Notes: a model not told the origin generated them from the letters alone. Shown: positions 51,268 to 64,000, numbered from the stretch's first letter. The stretch: DNA of 64,000 bases from Tigriopus japonicus (GCA_010645155.1 CM021316.1:9197174-9261173), one strand, 5' to 3'. A program made the numbers and translations.

Positions 51268-54200
51268 CGGGACGGGAAGATTTTACAGACCCATCCGCGT
51301 TGATGTTATCGTTTTAATGAAGAACGGGCATGTTGACATTCTCAATTCTCGCTAAGGTGACCAAAGTAGGGATACAAAAGTTAGGCAACTCGACGGGAAT
51401 GATCTATGAAAGGAATGAAAACACTACAGCAGAGCAAAATTTGATAAACTCATTTGACTCAACGTGAGGATCCAGAAATTTGAAAAATCAAGCTAAAAAG
51501 AAAGTAACGACAAAAAAACATTAATTCTCGGGGAAAATTGAACTTTGAAATTCACAACTTCCAACCGTTCCAGCCACATACTTTGCGGACGCACAAGCAA
51601 ATTTTCGCTAGCTATGTTGGCGTTCACAACTTGTTACTTAATCATTCATAACGCGATGAAATACTGTATAATACGATATGTAATTGCTACGAACTTTTAA
51701 ACACATGGAGTAAAAATGTCCTGAAATCAATCTTCTCAAATAGCATTAGAGGTACCTCAGAAGTCGAGAATGAGACGAAGAAAGACAATGATTATTCGTT
51801 TTGAAGTAAAACAAATAGTGAGCAGAAGTTCTTAAGCTTTTCGACCCAAGGCCCATACAATTAATCTGAATATAATGGAGATAAATTTGGGAGAAAATAC
51901 AAGTCAAAAGTGAAACAGAAAGTCATTCTTAGCACCGGCATTGGGACGGGATCATGATTGATGATGAAAAAGAGCAGAAAATCGTGAAAAGGCATGGCAT
52001 TATTTTCCAAGTCATAAACATTGACTCTGATGAAAATGAAATGTGTTTTTGTATGTTTTCATTAATCTCAAAAGTAAGTTCGCATTTGTAGCACTAACCA
52101 GGAACCAGTGTTCTTGTAGAGAAATCCCTGCCATTCCAGTATGTGTGCATTATCACTGGCATGTCATTCTCTAGCAAATGCAACTTTTTGCAATTTTCCC
52201 GTTTATTTCCATTTTTTGGAATTTTTGAGGATTTGTGCAATTTTCAGCAATTTTCATGCATTTTCCCGAGATTCCCGCCAGAAACCTATTCCATTTGTGC
52301 AAAAACTGGTTTTGAGTACGATTATTCTAAGTGGCTAAAATCGTGCCAAATATTTCAGTCGTATAAGGAAGCAGACGACAACTTTATGGGCTTTTGCAGT
52401 CCTTACATTGAATAATGATAAATATATCTGACCGCAGTTTGATGGCAGCACATTGGAAAGTGCATTCTGAGTTATCTTGGAGTTAAAACTTTTCACTGAG
52501 TCATTAAAGTTTGCCTCAAGTTCATACTAGTGATGGATTTAATTTGATTTCAATCTTTTAGAACTGCCACCAATGACATTGATCTTGATGGCACCCCAGG
52601 CCCGAAGTCTTCAACAACAGGCTCACTTTTTGGATATTCTCTATAAACGAACGGATTTTTCACAGAAGTGACAAATGTACAGTTTTACGTGAATTGGCAG
52701 TCACAACGAATTATCGCGCGCAAAAATGATTGAACAAATTTGAAAATCAGATTGAACTCTTTCAGTAGTTGATACTTGTGCATTCGTATTTGGCTTCAAT
52801 ATCAAATTTTCGACCCTGAATAATTCGAGTAAAAAGCCATAATTTACTCCTAACGCCATCTATTGTACTTTCCTCAAACTCGTGTGAAACGTTCAAAGGC
52901 TTGTGTAACGAGAGATTCTTAGAAAAGCTAAACTACAAAAAATCCTTTTACAAACAAGCACCCATCCACCTTTGTTCATAGATAGTTTCCCAGAATTCAA
53001 TGGAACACTTCATTGTTAAGATGTAACAGCAAATAAACTTTGCAAGCCCCATTTAAGACCATTCAAAAAGGTCTTTCCCAGAATGGAGGTTTTGTGCAAT
53101 TTTCAGTGCAATTTTTGCCGTTTTTTGTGCAATTTAGGCCATTTTTTGTGACATCCTTAATTATCCCTCAGTAGTGGCTCGTACTGACACGCTATACAAT
53201 TACTATCCCATGCTTAACTGCCAGCTTTTTTATGCCTGTTAGGGAATCATTCAACCATTTTTCATATGACATCCGTTACGCAGAATTCAAAATTCATCTG
53301 CCGTCATTTTAGACGCCTAAAAATGTTGAAAGACCCATAAAGGTGGAAGTCAATTGATGAAGCATGTTTGAAGCATGCATTTTTTAACAAACCACTGACA
53401 TAGAGCATATCTTAAAAAGCTCAATTAGTTGAAAAATTGTTCAGTTGGAAACAAAAAGAGACCTTAAGTCGAAAGCAAACTAAAAACGAAACTAAAATAA
53501 AAATCGAGACAAAAAGAATCTTCCTCTGTTTCAGGAAAAGTGCAGGATAAGGAGCAAAGCTTAATGTCCATCTTTTTCCTGTTGACCAACTGCATACAAT
53601 CTCCTTTTATTTAATAAAACAAATATCAGCGTTTAGGAATCAGATGTAAGACATGATTCCTCAACATATTGGAGGTACGTACTCAAGAACGTCGTACGCG
53701 AGTCGGTCTTCGTCTTCATTCTCGTATCGGTATGCATGTGACAGATATGTTCGAGAATTCCATTCATGAACAAAAAAATATATGCCTAAGAAAGCATCAC
53801 ATGCCGTTTATCACATTTCATCGCGTAGCTGAATCACTGGGAAGCAAGGTAAGGAAAAAGGCAGGAAGATCGATCAACCCTGATCCCGGCATTTTTGATA
53901 AATGCACCATACCTTGGTTGACTTCGCTTTTTTTGTAGCCATGAACGAAGGAAACCTTTAATGAAATTATACCTACAATGCGAGAACCAAACTACACCAA
54001 CCACTTTTTCCCTAGGGCATTTCTAAGGACAGCTCAATAACGCTAAACTACTATCGAAATCAAATTTGGGAATGCCATGTCACTTGTATTTGAAACATTT
54101 GTACCCTCGATGGAGAAAAGTATGAATCATCATCATCAATTCGTCATTTCTTCTTGCTGTGTTGCCATTCGAATGGCATACACACACAAGATCTCATCAC

Positions 54201-54340
54201 GAGGACATCCAATCAACATAAAATCTTTTTCGAACATGAATGTACAATAATGTTGTTCCTTCTTCTTTTCACGGAAATACCGACATTGCAATTTTCTGAA
54301 CCTTTTGACTCCCCGACCATTTCTTGGGTTACGGTCAATC
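51268..54340. other. Gene-poor spacer between LIPT2 and STAT
   Basis: About 3 kb is AT-rich, with no supported gene. Around 52180-52270 and 53090-53150 the words GTGCAATTTTCAG and GCAATTTT recur many times, forming a low-complexity or decayed repeat. A small plus-strand frame at 53669-53938 has no ATG at its start and no recognisable content. Confidence 0.45.
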
Positions 54341-56047
54341 TTAGAAGCCCCCTCCTTGTGGATTGGAGGGATCAAACCCTTCATTAAGGGCGAGGAGAGC
54401 TTGTAAATCGATATTACCCTCGATGTTGATATTTTGCAAGTTGTCCGTGATTTCCATATCGTCGATCCCACTGGCATTTAGAGGACTTCTGAAATAGCAA
54501 GCCAAACGGCCACAATAATTGATGGAACCCGAACGGCGATGGCTGCGATGGCTTAATACAGTATCAATCATTGGTCTATTTAAAGTTAGGTCAAACCAGA
54601 ACCATGGCAGGAGTACCAAAGGAGAACAGAGAGTGAAAAAGCGAGCGAATCAACCGTACAAATGAAGTAAGACATTGCAATCGAGACTAAAACACGAGAT
54701 TTTAACCGAAAGACTAGGCAAGAGCAAATTGCATAGGATTGATTGCGTAAAAGGAAATTCCAACCCATGGAACAGGTTATTTTGCAAGGGTTAATAATGG
54801 TGCCTCAGTGTTTGCTTGTATCGGCATTAGCTAGCATATCCAATTGTAACGATTGAGAGACAGCCGAGCTAAAATTAAACAAATCCGTCGTTGCGATGGC
54901 AGGATTCATGACGGAAGAATTCAAGGCGCCAGTTTTATGATGCGTTTGATGAAGTCGCTGGAGGTGCTGAATGGAGTGGGTAAGAGTTGGGGGCGTGGAG
55001 TCAAAGTCCATGGTGTGAGAAGCCGATAGAGGCGAAGCAACTCCCACAGAAGTACTGGTCGTCAGGGACGGGGCCGGACTAGCTCTGAAAGTTGAATAAT
55101 AATCGGGATGGCGATTCAACTTGAGCTCCCCAAAATAGACGCACAGATAGGGGAGAGGGTTGGAAGGTCATTCTTGCTCTTGATGATGTAAGGATGATCC
55201 AAATGACGATACACGAAGAAATCAAGGAGAGGAAATGAGATCGACGCGAAGGAATGGGAGAGATGGTCAGGATGACGCCGTAATCAAGAGAACACAGCAA
55301 TTGTAATTAGACTCGGCTGTCATAAGGGAACTAAAGTACATGCAAGGCAAGGGTCACACGTGTTTTTTGAAATAAAGGAATGTCGAAAGAGAAACCAGAT
55401 GAAGATATTCAACTCAGGAAAGAAGAGAACGTGGCCAACTAAATGGCTCGGAAACGGGAAGTGGTAAATAGAGGCAGCAAAACCTTGGAATACGAAAAGA
55501 CACTTACCGCGCATCGTATTGGGATCCACCCATGCAGATTTGATCATATCCTATGGGTGTGGGTGGATTACTCATGGATCCGGAACCACTAAAAGAAAAG
55601 AGTTGTACGTTTCTTCGTTCATATGATGCGCAAATTCGTACTCAATGACACCTTACATCTCGGAGATCTTGATGCTTTTATTTGGCTGTGGCAGCTCAAT
55701 TAAGACAGAAATGCAATCGACCAAACGTCAAGAGTAAAAAAGTAATTTACCAAAAAGTCGCTTCAGCAACAAACAAAAAAGGAAAATAAATCTCTTTTGA
55801 CATTTGATTTCTCCTCTTTCATCAAAAAGCTCCCCAAAGAGCTTAATATCTCATTAAGAAAGAACTTAATGTGTACGAAAAAGATTACTAAAGAAACCAT
55901 TTCTCTCTCGTCTGCCATAACCAGTTCATATTAACCAGGGACTTGCATAAACAGAGCATGTTGGGGGAATAAAAAAGGGGAAACCTTTGGAATACATAAG
56001 ACTCGGAGGTCCCGTCGACGATAAATCTACAATGACTTCAAATTATT

Positions 56048-56119
<72 letters not shown>

Positions 56120-59100
56120 CTTTGTTGCGAGATTGCGCCCATTGAATACAATACAACATTTGATATTTGACTGAGTTGTCCGTGTAGGGGCCCATTCTGG
56201 GTTTTGTTAAATTGGAGGTTGTTAATCATTGCATGAAGAAATCGTTTTAGCTTTTAAGAAAATCATGATTTTTGCCCCATTTGATGTAATTGAAGATCTT
56301 AAATGACAACTTTAACTTCAAAATCAGTCACCCTCTACAATGAGGATGATGAGGATCACGAGAAAAGGGATAAACGCGAAGGCAAGAGCCCGTTGACCAA
56401 ATCAGAGTGATCAATTTCAGACCTAAAAAAGGCGAAGGAGAAGCCCCTCAAACTTAAGGATTTCTGAACAAAGTTGTAACAAACAACAGCAATTTTGGTC
56501 TTTTTGAAGGACACAACATTTCAATTATGAATAACTGGCCACACAATGAAATGAAAAAGACACGCCAAACATCTGTAAGCTATGGATAAAAGGTAAAAGA
56601 GCCTACTACATATAGAGGGTCACTTGGTACTTGCATGCACTGCACGTCTTGAACTCAGAGAATCTATTGGGAACGACTACTGTATTTGATAATTTGATCG
56701 ATATTTTGTTACGTGAAAATACCGTGCGTGCATTATGCTTACCCTGCAACCTGTGTAACCAATTGGTGAGGAACGTATCCATTAGGACCGTTTTGGGGCG
56801 TGGAGTTTGAGGAGCAGAATTTCTTGAATGCGTCCTTTGGTATGTCAGGATAAAGGAACGTGAGGTTTTCCAAATCGAAGATGGTATCGGCCATCGACCT
56901 TTGTGAAAGGTCCTTAGTGGTGAAAGGTGCCACCATAGACACTTGTTGAGTATGTTCTGTCAAGACAAGCGAATGCCTTTTTTCAGGCCTGAACTCAAAT
57001 AACGATGCTTTATGGTACTTACGATACGGGTCAGTGGTAAGATAAGCGATGGTAACCCCTCCAAGCTCGGAATCAGAGAATCTCAGTAGGAAACATCCAT
57101 TCTGCTGCTTCTGTTTCAAGAGATTCTCGGCGTCATGCTTATTGATGAATCCTAAAACGTAGTTTTCTTTCCATAGTCTCTGCATATGGTTGGAAGTGAG
57201 GGACAGGATGCGATGGAACCACTCCCAAAAGGTGAAAGTTCGGTCGGGGAGGACTTCCTTACAAAATTGGGACCATGACAGCATGCGGCTATTGTATTCT
57301 TCAGGTTTGCGGGGTAAGTTGGGTTCTCTGGAAACGCCAATGGGGCAAAAGAAAACGATCAACTTCCCACTGGTCTTCATGCATCATTTATTGGACACTT
57401 ACCTAAACGCTTTGCACGCCAAGTAGTACAGATGCTCCTCTTTCAAGCCACTTCCACACGCAGCGGCCCATTTCATACTCAAGGCTTCTCCCGCTTGCTT
57501 CCACGACACCTTATCAGGGACCACGAACGGTCTTCGACCCCATTCTGCAAATGCATTGTCCCACGTGACCGTGGCCAAAGCTTGGGCTTCTTGATTCCCA
57601 TGGACAATGACAACTACTGGCAACGAGAGTGTCCACAACTGGAAGTTGAGCTCGCCCACGAGGAACTCAGTCCAAAAGAGAACCGAGAACTTCTCGTCCA
57701 TGACCGACTCAGTTCCCTTTTTCTCTGTACGCTTGATTTTCTTCAGTTGAAGATTGCGGAACAAGACCGAGACCTGTCGATTTGCGTTATTGAACTCCAT
57801 GGCTCCATAATCGTTGAGGATCTGTCCAGAACTGAAATTCTCCTTCCTTTTGGTTTCGGTGGCAGACGTGGAGAGCAATTGATTAGCTTGAGCCTCGCTC
57901 ACAATGGACACGGACACGGTTGGGGCCACCATGTGGACGTTCAAAGCCCCACCAACTAACAAACGGACGGTGGCCGTGAAACGCGTGTTGGTCTTCATCA
58001 CTTGAGGCGGCTGCTTTTCAATGACAAACGTGCTGAAATTAGGGGAAAATGGTTGATGTCTAAAGTGAGCCCCAAGATTTGGTTAGCGAGAAGCTGGTAA
58101 CTTACCCTGTGACCAGGTTACTAAGGAGCTCAGTTACTTTCGCGATGAGAATCTTGAGATCTTGGCTACAATTCTGTTGATCTGGGACCTTATTAACCAG
58201 CTCTTCCAATTGTTTCAGTTGCTTTCGCATGGTCCAAACCACGGTGGCAAGACTATCACACCAATTTTGGAGTAACTCCAATGTCGCGGTGTTCACAGAG
58301 TGTCCATTGCCGGCCAATTGCTGTTCTCGTTTCCAATTGATCAATTCGTTATCCAAAACTTGAACAATCACGCTTTGCAATCGAATTAACATCTCCGAAT
58401 AGGTTTGGATCAACTTTTTCCTGTCCTCGGTGCACGACATGTACTGGAAGTAATCCAAGCAACCATATTTTACTTTCAATCGTTGTAAATACCGTGTTAT
58501 CGCTTCATATTTAGAGTCACGTGTGCTAGAACTCCAATGATCTTGTTTTGACATGCTTTTTAATACCTTAAATCGGATTAGGTCTCCTCTCATCGCTACT
58601 TTGCTCTCTCCACTTTCGACTCTCAAAGGAATTGCGATGGAAATTCTATCTAATAAAGGATTACACAAATCCAGACAAACAAGCTGGGATCTCTATTCAA
58701 TCCAACAAATTGATGGATGCAAACATTAGCTAAAGCATGCACCTGGACACATACGAGGTTTGTGATGGGTTGAAGAGTAATAGTATTTTGTATTTCTTTC
58801 CATAGTGTATTCAAATATTAAAACAAATTGAAGGAATATACTTTTGCCTTTGAATTTATAGTCAACGGATGCCATATAACACAAGTCCCTCTGGGGCCAA
58901 ATAATGATTAACATTTTTATGGGTATTTTGCATGAGCACCAAAAGGTAAGACCAAAGGTTAAATGAATCTTTCAATATAGTTTTGCCTCAATGTTTATAC
59001 CCCAAGTATTTACGTTTAAATCTGAAATCTAGAAAATCCTAACCACTATGAGGTATATTTCTGACCCAGGAAGTTAAGAAGAACAACAACAACTTTGATT

Positions 59101-62100
59101 TTCTACTTTTTCAAAGTCTGGCCTGGATTAAAAGTCAACCGTTCACCGTTTTTTCACTTTTTTCAGTCAAAACTGGAGCAGCCAAACTGAAATAACTCAG
59201 TAGGTTATTAATTTTCCAATAATTTTAATTGAACAGGTATCTAATTAAGCTTTCATCTTGTGTTGACTAGGTTAAAAGAGTTTATTTAGAAGATTTTTAG
59301 GTGCAAAACTTTTGACAAGATGAACCCTTTTGAAAAAGGCTTCCTCTTGGTTTCCTGGGTCAGAAGTAGCCTTTTAGTTTTTGGAAATTTTCGTATATGC
59401 TTGATACGAATTTTTATAGTACCGTGAGTAGTTCAAGCATAGTAAAGTCACAGTTGATGCCCCTAAAATTTCCACCTTAAGTGTCTTATAAATGATATCT
59501 AAAAGGGGTATTTGAGTAAAGAAATGTGTTTAGGCTAAGGTCAGATTAGCGATCACATTCAAAAATGTTTTTGGATACAAGGTAGGTAACGGCAAGAAAA
59601 AAAATCCGTTCCTTTTCTCTTTATCTGTAGAGAAATTTGATACTAATGGAGAAACAAGAGGCGTGACAAAGGTTAAAAAATTGACAGTGTCCAAAAAATG
59701 TGTTCGGTCAAAGATTGGACATGGGTAAATTTTAGGACTCATGTGTGCCAGATTTAGACATGAATTTGAAGTTTGACAACTTGTTTTGTGACAATTTGGC
59801 AACATTCCCCTAATACATCTATCTTGTTATGTGCAACCATCCAGGTGGCTTACTCCCGACTTTTTCCCCTACAAAAAAGCCTAATGGATTGTCTCAAGAG
59901 CACTCAACGTATACTACTCTTGAACTACTAACGAGTATTGTGAGGGTATCAAGTTTAAAGCCTACCTTTTGCTGCACAGATTTTTGGAGTGCCTCTTTGC
60001 TGGCTTTTAGACTTTTCACATTGGGATATTGCTCTCCATGAGATTGGATGTAAGTTTCGAGTTGTTTGGATTTCTCCGTGAATTCACAATATTCCATGGT
60101 GAACGCCTCGTGCACCTCCTTGATCCGGTCATACTCGTCAGAAGTTTCTCCGATTTGCTGTTGTAGAAAAAGCACATGCTGGCGGATTTGATTGGAAATA
60201 TCGGCCATCTCCTCACCGCCCGAAGTATTGGCTGAATTCTGGAGAAAATAGCAGGAAAAAAGTTACAATCAGATAACGGTTTCATCTTGGAGGCAAAAGT
60301 GGATCAATATGTTAGATCGAGCTAGATAAAACCCGCTCATAGGACCGCGTTGGGTTTAGTCGGAAATCATCTGATGAATAATTCTGAGCTCCAAATCTCC
60401 TACCTTTTGTACGATAATCATCTCCTGCTCAAGACAATGCCGAACAGCCATGTACAAGGCAATGGGATTATTGGCATAGGTTGCCTGCAAGAAAATAAGA
60501 CAAAACAGGTAATAAAGCGCACTTACCCACCAAAGATTTGGCTTCACATCGCATTCTTGAGGAGTGTTTGTCGAATAACCCAAGTACTGAAGGCTACTGT
60601 AATAATAACTAGTGCCTACAGTTTCAATGTTTTGTGGATTAAACACAGAATAATCCATGGTTGGCGTGTTTTGATCCTTCCTAGGTTCGAAGTGAACAAG
60701 CTGTTGGTGTCTACTGACAAGATTTATCCGTTCAATCTGAATCGCTTCCACGACGAGGTTGTCTCGGAAACCGATTCGTTTCCGTTTGATAAGGCCACTC
60801 GCAGCCCTTGAGCCATTGCAGGCATCGCTTCTCCTCCTCCTTCTCCCTCCCTCCCTCTCCCCTGACTTATCCTCCTCCTCCTCCTCCTCCTACCTCTTGT
60901 TCTCCTTCTCCTCTGTCTTTCTCCCTTAGCATGCACCTCGAAATTCTCTTTCGGCGATATTCGATGATGTATATAAAATGCTTAACTAGTCACTTGGGCG
61001 TTGGGGGTTCTTGAACACTGTGGCTTGGGTTTGCCATTCTGAGCGTTCTCCGTGTCACTTCGGCGAGGACATACCGTTGACATTTACTGTGTGGATATGG
61101 AGACTCGCAGCAACCAAAAAGGCTCTTCTTCGTGAGCGAGGGCGCAAAAACGTACAAGGTCGAAGAAGCTCCTGGCGATGAAATTACGGGCAAGGCCGAG
61201 CAACACGTGAATGCGTTTCGCGTGGAGGCCAATAAAGGTTGGATTTGACGCTTACCGGAGCCAAAAGATTCAATTTCAAAAACACTTTCTTCTACTAATG
61301 AATACCATTGTACAATTTCATGGCCGTTCTTTCAAACATCGAATTGGGTTGAGAAATGAACAGAGCTATTTTTTCAAATTTATGTGTCGAAAAAGAATGA
61401 AAGGTATGAAGCGAAATCTTCAGTAAGATACCTCGAGGGTTTCGAGAACGACCTTGTCATTAAGCTACATAATAGCTACCGGAGTTAACCTTAATCAGAG
61501 GACACGATTCTTTTGAGAAAGAACTGAACAGAAGGCTGAACACTAGGACGTGCACAAGAATGCTTTCATGAACCAAGGGAAGATTCCTCAGGCACTTTGA
61601 ACAAACCATTAAGATACAATCACAGGAGGCTTTTAACGAAATACGTTTGACAGGAGACTACGGAAATGGCTAATCAAATCCTGGTTGACATGAGTGAGTT
61701 GAAAGAGTCACTCTAGGGAGACGAAACAGGTCATAAATGCTTCACGATTGGGATGATATTTTGGTCAATGGCTACTATTTCCCTGAGGTAAAGCCTACTA
61801 TTATTGGAATGGGTTTGCCAAACGGAAAATAGCCACAAAGTACGATCGTCGAATTGGACTCTCCGTTTCGAATTTCTAATTATATTGAGGACTGTGGGTC
61901 TAGCTATTTTGTTCTTACAAAAATCGATTTCTTTCGACTATCATTTTACCATGGGAGCATTTGAAAGAGAAAAAAAATAAGATGTATAATTACTACTAGG
62001 CGAGTTACCTTGAGGTTGGCTGCAATTTCTGTCAGCTTTCCCTTGAGGAGAAATTTCTCCGGGTCGTTGGGCATGGAAGCAATTTTTCCATCCAATTGCG

Positions 62101-62356
62101 AGATGAGCTGGTTGGCAAGGCTCACAGCCGTTTTCTGGTGTGCCTTGTCCTCCACATTGAAAGGAATACTGGATGCAAACTTTTCTTCTATCCAAGATGC
62201 CAGATTCAAGCGGACTTCCAAAGGAAAGTGCTCCTGATATGTAAGCTGAACCTGTGCCAAGAGATCCGGGGGAAGCTGTTTGGTTTGATCCCAAAGCATC
62301 GTGGATGAAGGTCCGAAATAATGGTTGGAATCTGAAGGATAGGGAAAGCCCATCAT
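54341..62356 (-). CDS. STAT: STAT transcription factor, STAT5/Stat92E-like, two alternative last exons
   Basis: Exons on the minus strand are 62356-62009, 60484-60404, 60238-59966, 58443-58106, 58032-57403, 57327-57023, 56956-56743 and 55588-55508. They are followed by either 55084-54805 (849 aa in total) or 54488-54341 (805 aa). STAT is the JAK-activated dimerising transcription factor. The N-domain (MLWDQTKQLPPDLLAQ) is at 1-116. The coiled coil includes ELINWKREQQLAGNG. The DNA-binding domain has TFVIEKQPPQVMKTNTRFTA, TVRLLVGGALNVHM and TLSLPVVVIVHGNQEAQALA. The linker is LSWSQFCKEVLPDRTFTFWE. The SH2 domain has CFLLRFSDSELGGVTIAY with the phosphate-binding Arg near 639. The activating tyrosine lies in NGYVPHQ (about Y719). 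All phases agree. The distal last exon encodes an acidic activation-domain-like tail; the proximal one is Ser/Thr-rich. Confidence 0.95.
56050..56119 (+). repeat. (AAT)n microsatellite in a STAT intron
   Basis: About 23 uninterrupted AAT/TAA units lie in the intron between STAT exons 7 and 8. The tract is pure, so the length is probably polymorphic. Confidence 0.95.
61364..61419 (+). repeat. 56-bp dispersed direct repeat, copy 1
   Basis: The 56 bases beginning AGCTATTTTTTCAAATTTAT recur at 63068-63123 with one substitution. Copy 1 lies in STAT intron 1, and copy 2 upstream of the STAT start. Confidence 0.9.
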
Positions 62357-64000
62357 AATATTGATTGATTTGGGTCTCTCTTTTCCCCAAGCACCACTTC
62401 AAATGGGAAAAATGAGAGATTGGGTGGAAATAACCAACTCGACACGGGATGATCACTTCCCAAGAGCCAATAGCAACGATTTTGACCCTCAAAAAACACT
62501 AGTCTTTCCGTTGGCAGCACGCACTATCCTATCAAGTAACTAACAACTGTTCAAAGGGCTGAAAACAAATCTCGATGCTAGATAATGAAGATGCTTGAGG
62601 TCGCCATGAAAATAATGAGCTGAAAAAATCTTATCAGATGAATTGCATGGTCCAAGCCGTGTTTGGGGGCTTGTACAATTAGTGCTCTCGCCCTCGCTCT
62701 CTCAGAGAGGCATTCGTTTTGGCGGGCACATCTTGCCTAATTTGTTATCTCTACTCTACTTAGTTCCTTCCGAACAATCGAACTCTATGTAAACATATGC
62801 TCGGTTACGCGTCTGGTACAAAAAGCCAACAACCCACCCAAACCATGTGCAAAAGCTTTCGCTGTATTGACATTGCATGTCAGACAAACGAATCGTGGCA
62901 ATGCTCTAAAACAATGGAACGGGAATCGAATATTTTTGTGCCAAATTTGTTTCAAAGCAAGAGTGTTCAGGCGCATCAAAAGAAACGAATAGTAAATCCA
63001 AACTTCCATGAATGAGTGTTAATTTTTTTATTGTTTTTCTTTGTGTCATTTCAAACTTTGTGAACTAAGCTATTTTTTCAAATTTATGTGTCGAAAAAGA
63101 ATGAAAGGTACGAAGCGAAATCTATAATCTAAGGCAAACCGTGATTATTCGTATGCTTTGAATCATTCTTAACATGATTTTCGCCTTAGTTTATTAGTAT
63201 CGAATTTCTAAGAAAATGTTGATTTCCCTTAGTTTTAGAAACATTTATTGCTACCATCAGAGCTTAAGGCGTTAGTTATGCAAATATTCAGGTCAAATTT
63301 TGGTTTAATCCAATGATTGGCTACTCACAGGTCAGGTTACTAAAGAGACATTCAGTGTCTGAGTCTTCATGCTTCTATGTCAAAAAATACTGTCTCTCTC
63401 TATCGTTACTGAACCTTTAAGGAATTCAAATAGTGTTAACAAAACGAATGACAAACATGGTGATATTTTGATCACTTCACGATCAGGTTCCTTTCTCTCA
63501 AATCGAAAGTGGTAACCACTCAAAATCAGGATCAAGTGTCATTCTATCAGCCAAACAATGAAAGACGCACAAATGTCACTTGCTCAAGTTTCCGATAGCG
63601 CCAATCTTACCCAAAAACACCGCAGTCATCTCCGTGATACTGAGGGTGTTTTCAATTGAACTGTCACTCATGATGAATCCGGTAGCAAGTTGTCCTTCCT
63701 AACCCACCCACCCTACCCACAAACACACACGGATCAGTGGATCGCTTCCAATCAAGACTTTGAATGGTGATATGTCCCACTCTGCTGTAGGTCTGTTCCC
63801 TTTGGAAGTAACATGGACAATCCAAGAATCTATCCCGCTTTCGAGAGCGATCACTTTGGTTGTTGATGGTTGAGTCAACCTTATTTTCTCCTTCGAACCC
63901 GGGACTTCCCACTCTGCCCTTGTTTCGTTTCCCCAGCCTAAGTTTACTCCTTGGCCCAGGACCATGATGGTGAATCATCCACATCAACTCCAGTCCCCGC
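62357..64000. other. STAT upstream region and window end
   Basis: No gene is supported. The region should contain the STAT promoter and 5' UTR. A CT/GA-rich stretch (GCCCTCGCTCTCTCAGAGAG) lies near 62690-62708. The second copy of the 56-bp repeat is at 63068-63123. A 31-codon minus-strand frame at 63576-63671 starts with ATG and contains a GGTAAG donor-like site. It may be a first exon of something, but nothing confirms it. Confidence 0.4.
63068..63123 (+). repeat. 56-bp dispersed direct repeat, copy 2
   Basis: This copy is the same as 61364-61419 except for one C for T. The copies are 1704 bp apart, in the same orientation. Confidence 0.9.

Noticed and set aside
53669..53938. 89-codon plus-strand frame in the LIPT2-STAT spacer
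   Set aside because: It has a non-ATG start, a mixed composition and no motif.

Overview
The window looks like nuclear DNA of an arthropod, most plausibly a copepod crustacean of the Tigriopus type. This is inferred from the gene set: an aveugle-type SAM adaptor, a Real-time/SEC14L1-type PRELI-SEC14-GOLD protein and a single STAT of the STAT5/Stat92E kind. It also fits the gene structure, with many 55-100 bp introns, several very long intronless CDSs and short spacers. No species can be proved without a search. All exon junctions given here were read by eye from GT/GC...AG sites, reading-frame continuity and recalled family sequence.

Layout. 1-193 is the last exon of a HIG1-domain protein. 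1961-6074 holds a torsin, an unidentified six-TM protein on the same strand, and convergent INTS14. 7047-8403 is an RRM-RGG/RS RNA-binding protein. About 8.4-11.5 kb is gene-poor, with a decayed LINE and an intact hAT-type MITE. 11495-15720 holds SNRPD2 and POLD2 (head to head) and a COX7A-like subunit convergent with POLD2. About 16-21.5 kb is gene-poor, with a Ty3/gypsy integrase relic and a perfect 26-bp fold-back. 21552-27556 holds aveugle and, 67 bp later, the SEC14L1-type gene. 28748-34399 is an intronless NUP98-NUP96 polyprotein. About 34.4-39.2 kb is gene-poor with a LINE relic. 39251-45402 holds MRPS12, convergent POLR3C and RPAP1, the last two only 71 bp apart on one strand. 46331-51267 holds AIFM1, ATAD1 and LIPT2. 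54341-62356 is STAT, with nine coding-exon steps and two alternative last exons.

Most genes are housekeeping: nuclear RNA and transcription (INTS14, SNRPD2, RPAP1, POLR3C), DNA replication (POLD2), nuclear pore (NUP98-96), mitochondria (HIGD2A-like, COX7A-like, MRPS12, AIFM1, ATAD1, LIPT2), ER/nuclear envelope (torsin), and signalling (aveugle, SEC14L1-type, STAT). I see no bacterial or viral island.

The most noteworthy pattern is that three tandem same-strand pairs (torsin/TM protein, aveugle/SEC14L, RPAP1/POLR3C) have very short spacers. Two of these spacers carry a splice-acceptor-like pyrimidine tract just before the downstream ATG. This is the arrangement expected of operon-like transcription resolved by spliced-leader trans-splicing. 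Other notable points are two phase-compatible STAT last exons, a possible retained-intron C-terminus in the SEC14L gene, a GC-AG intron in AIFM1, and tightly packed convergent 3' ends.
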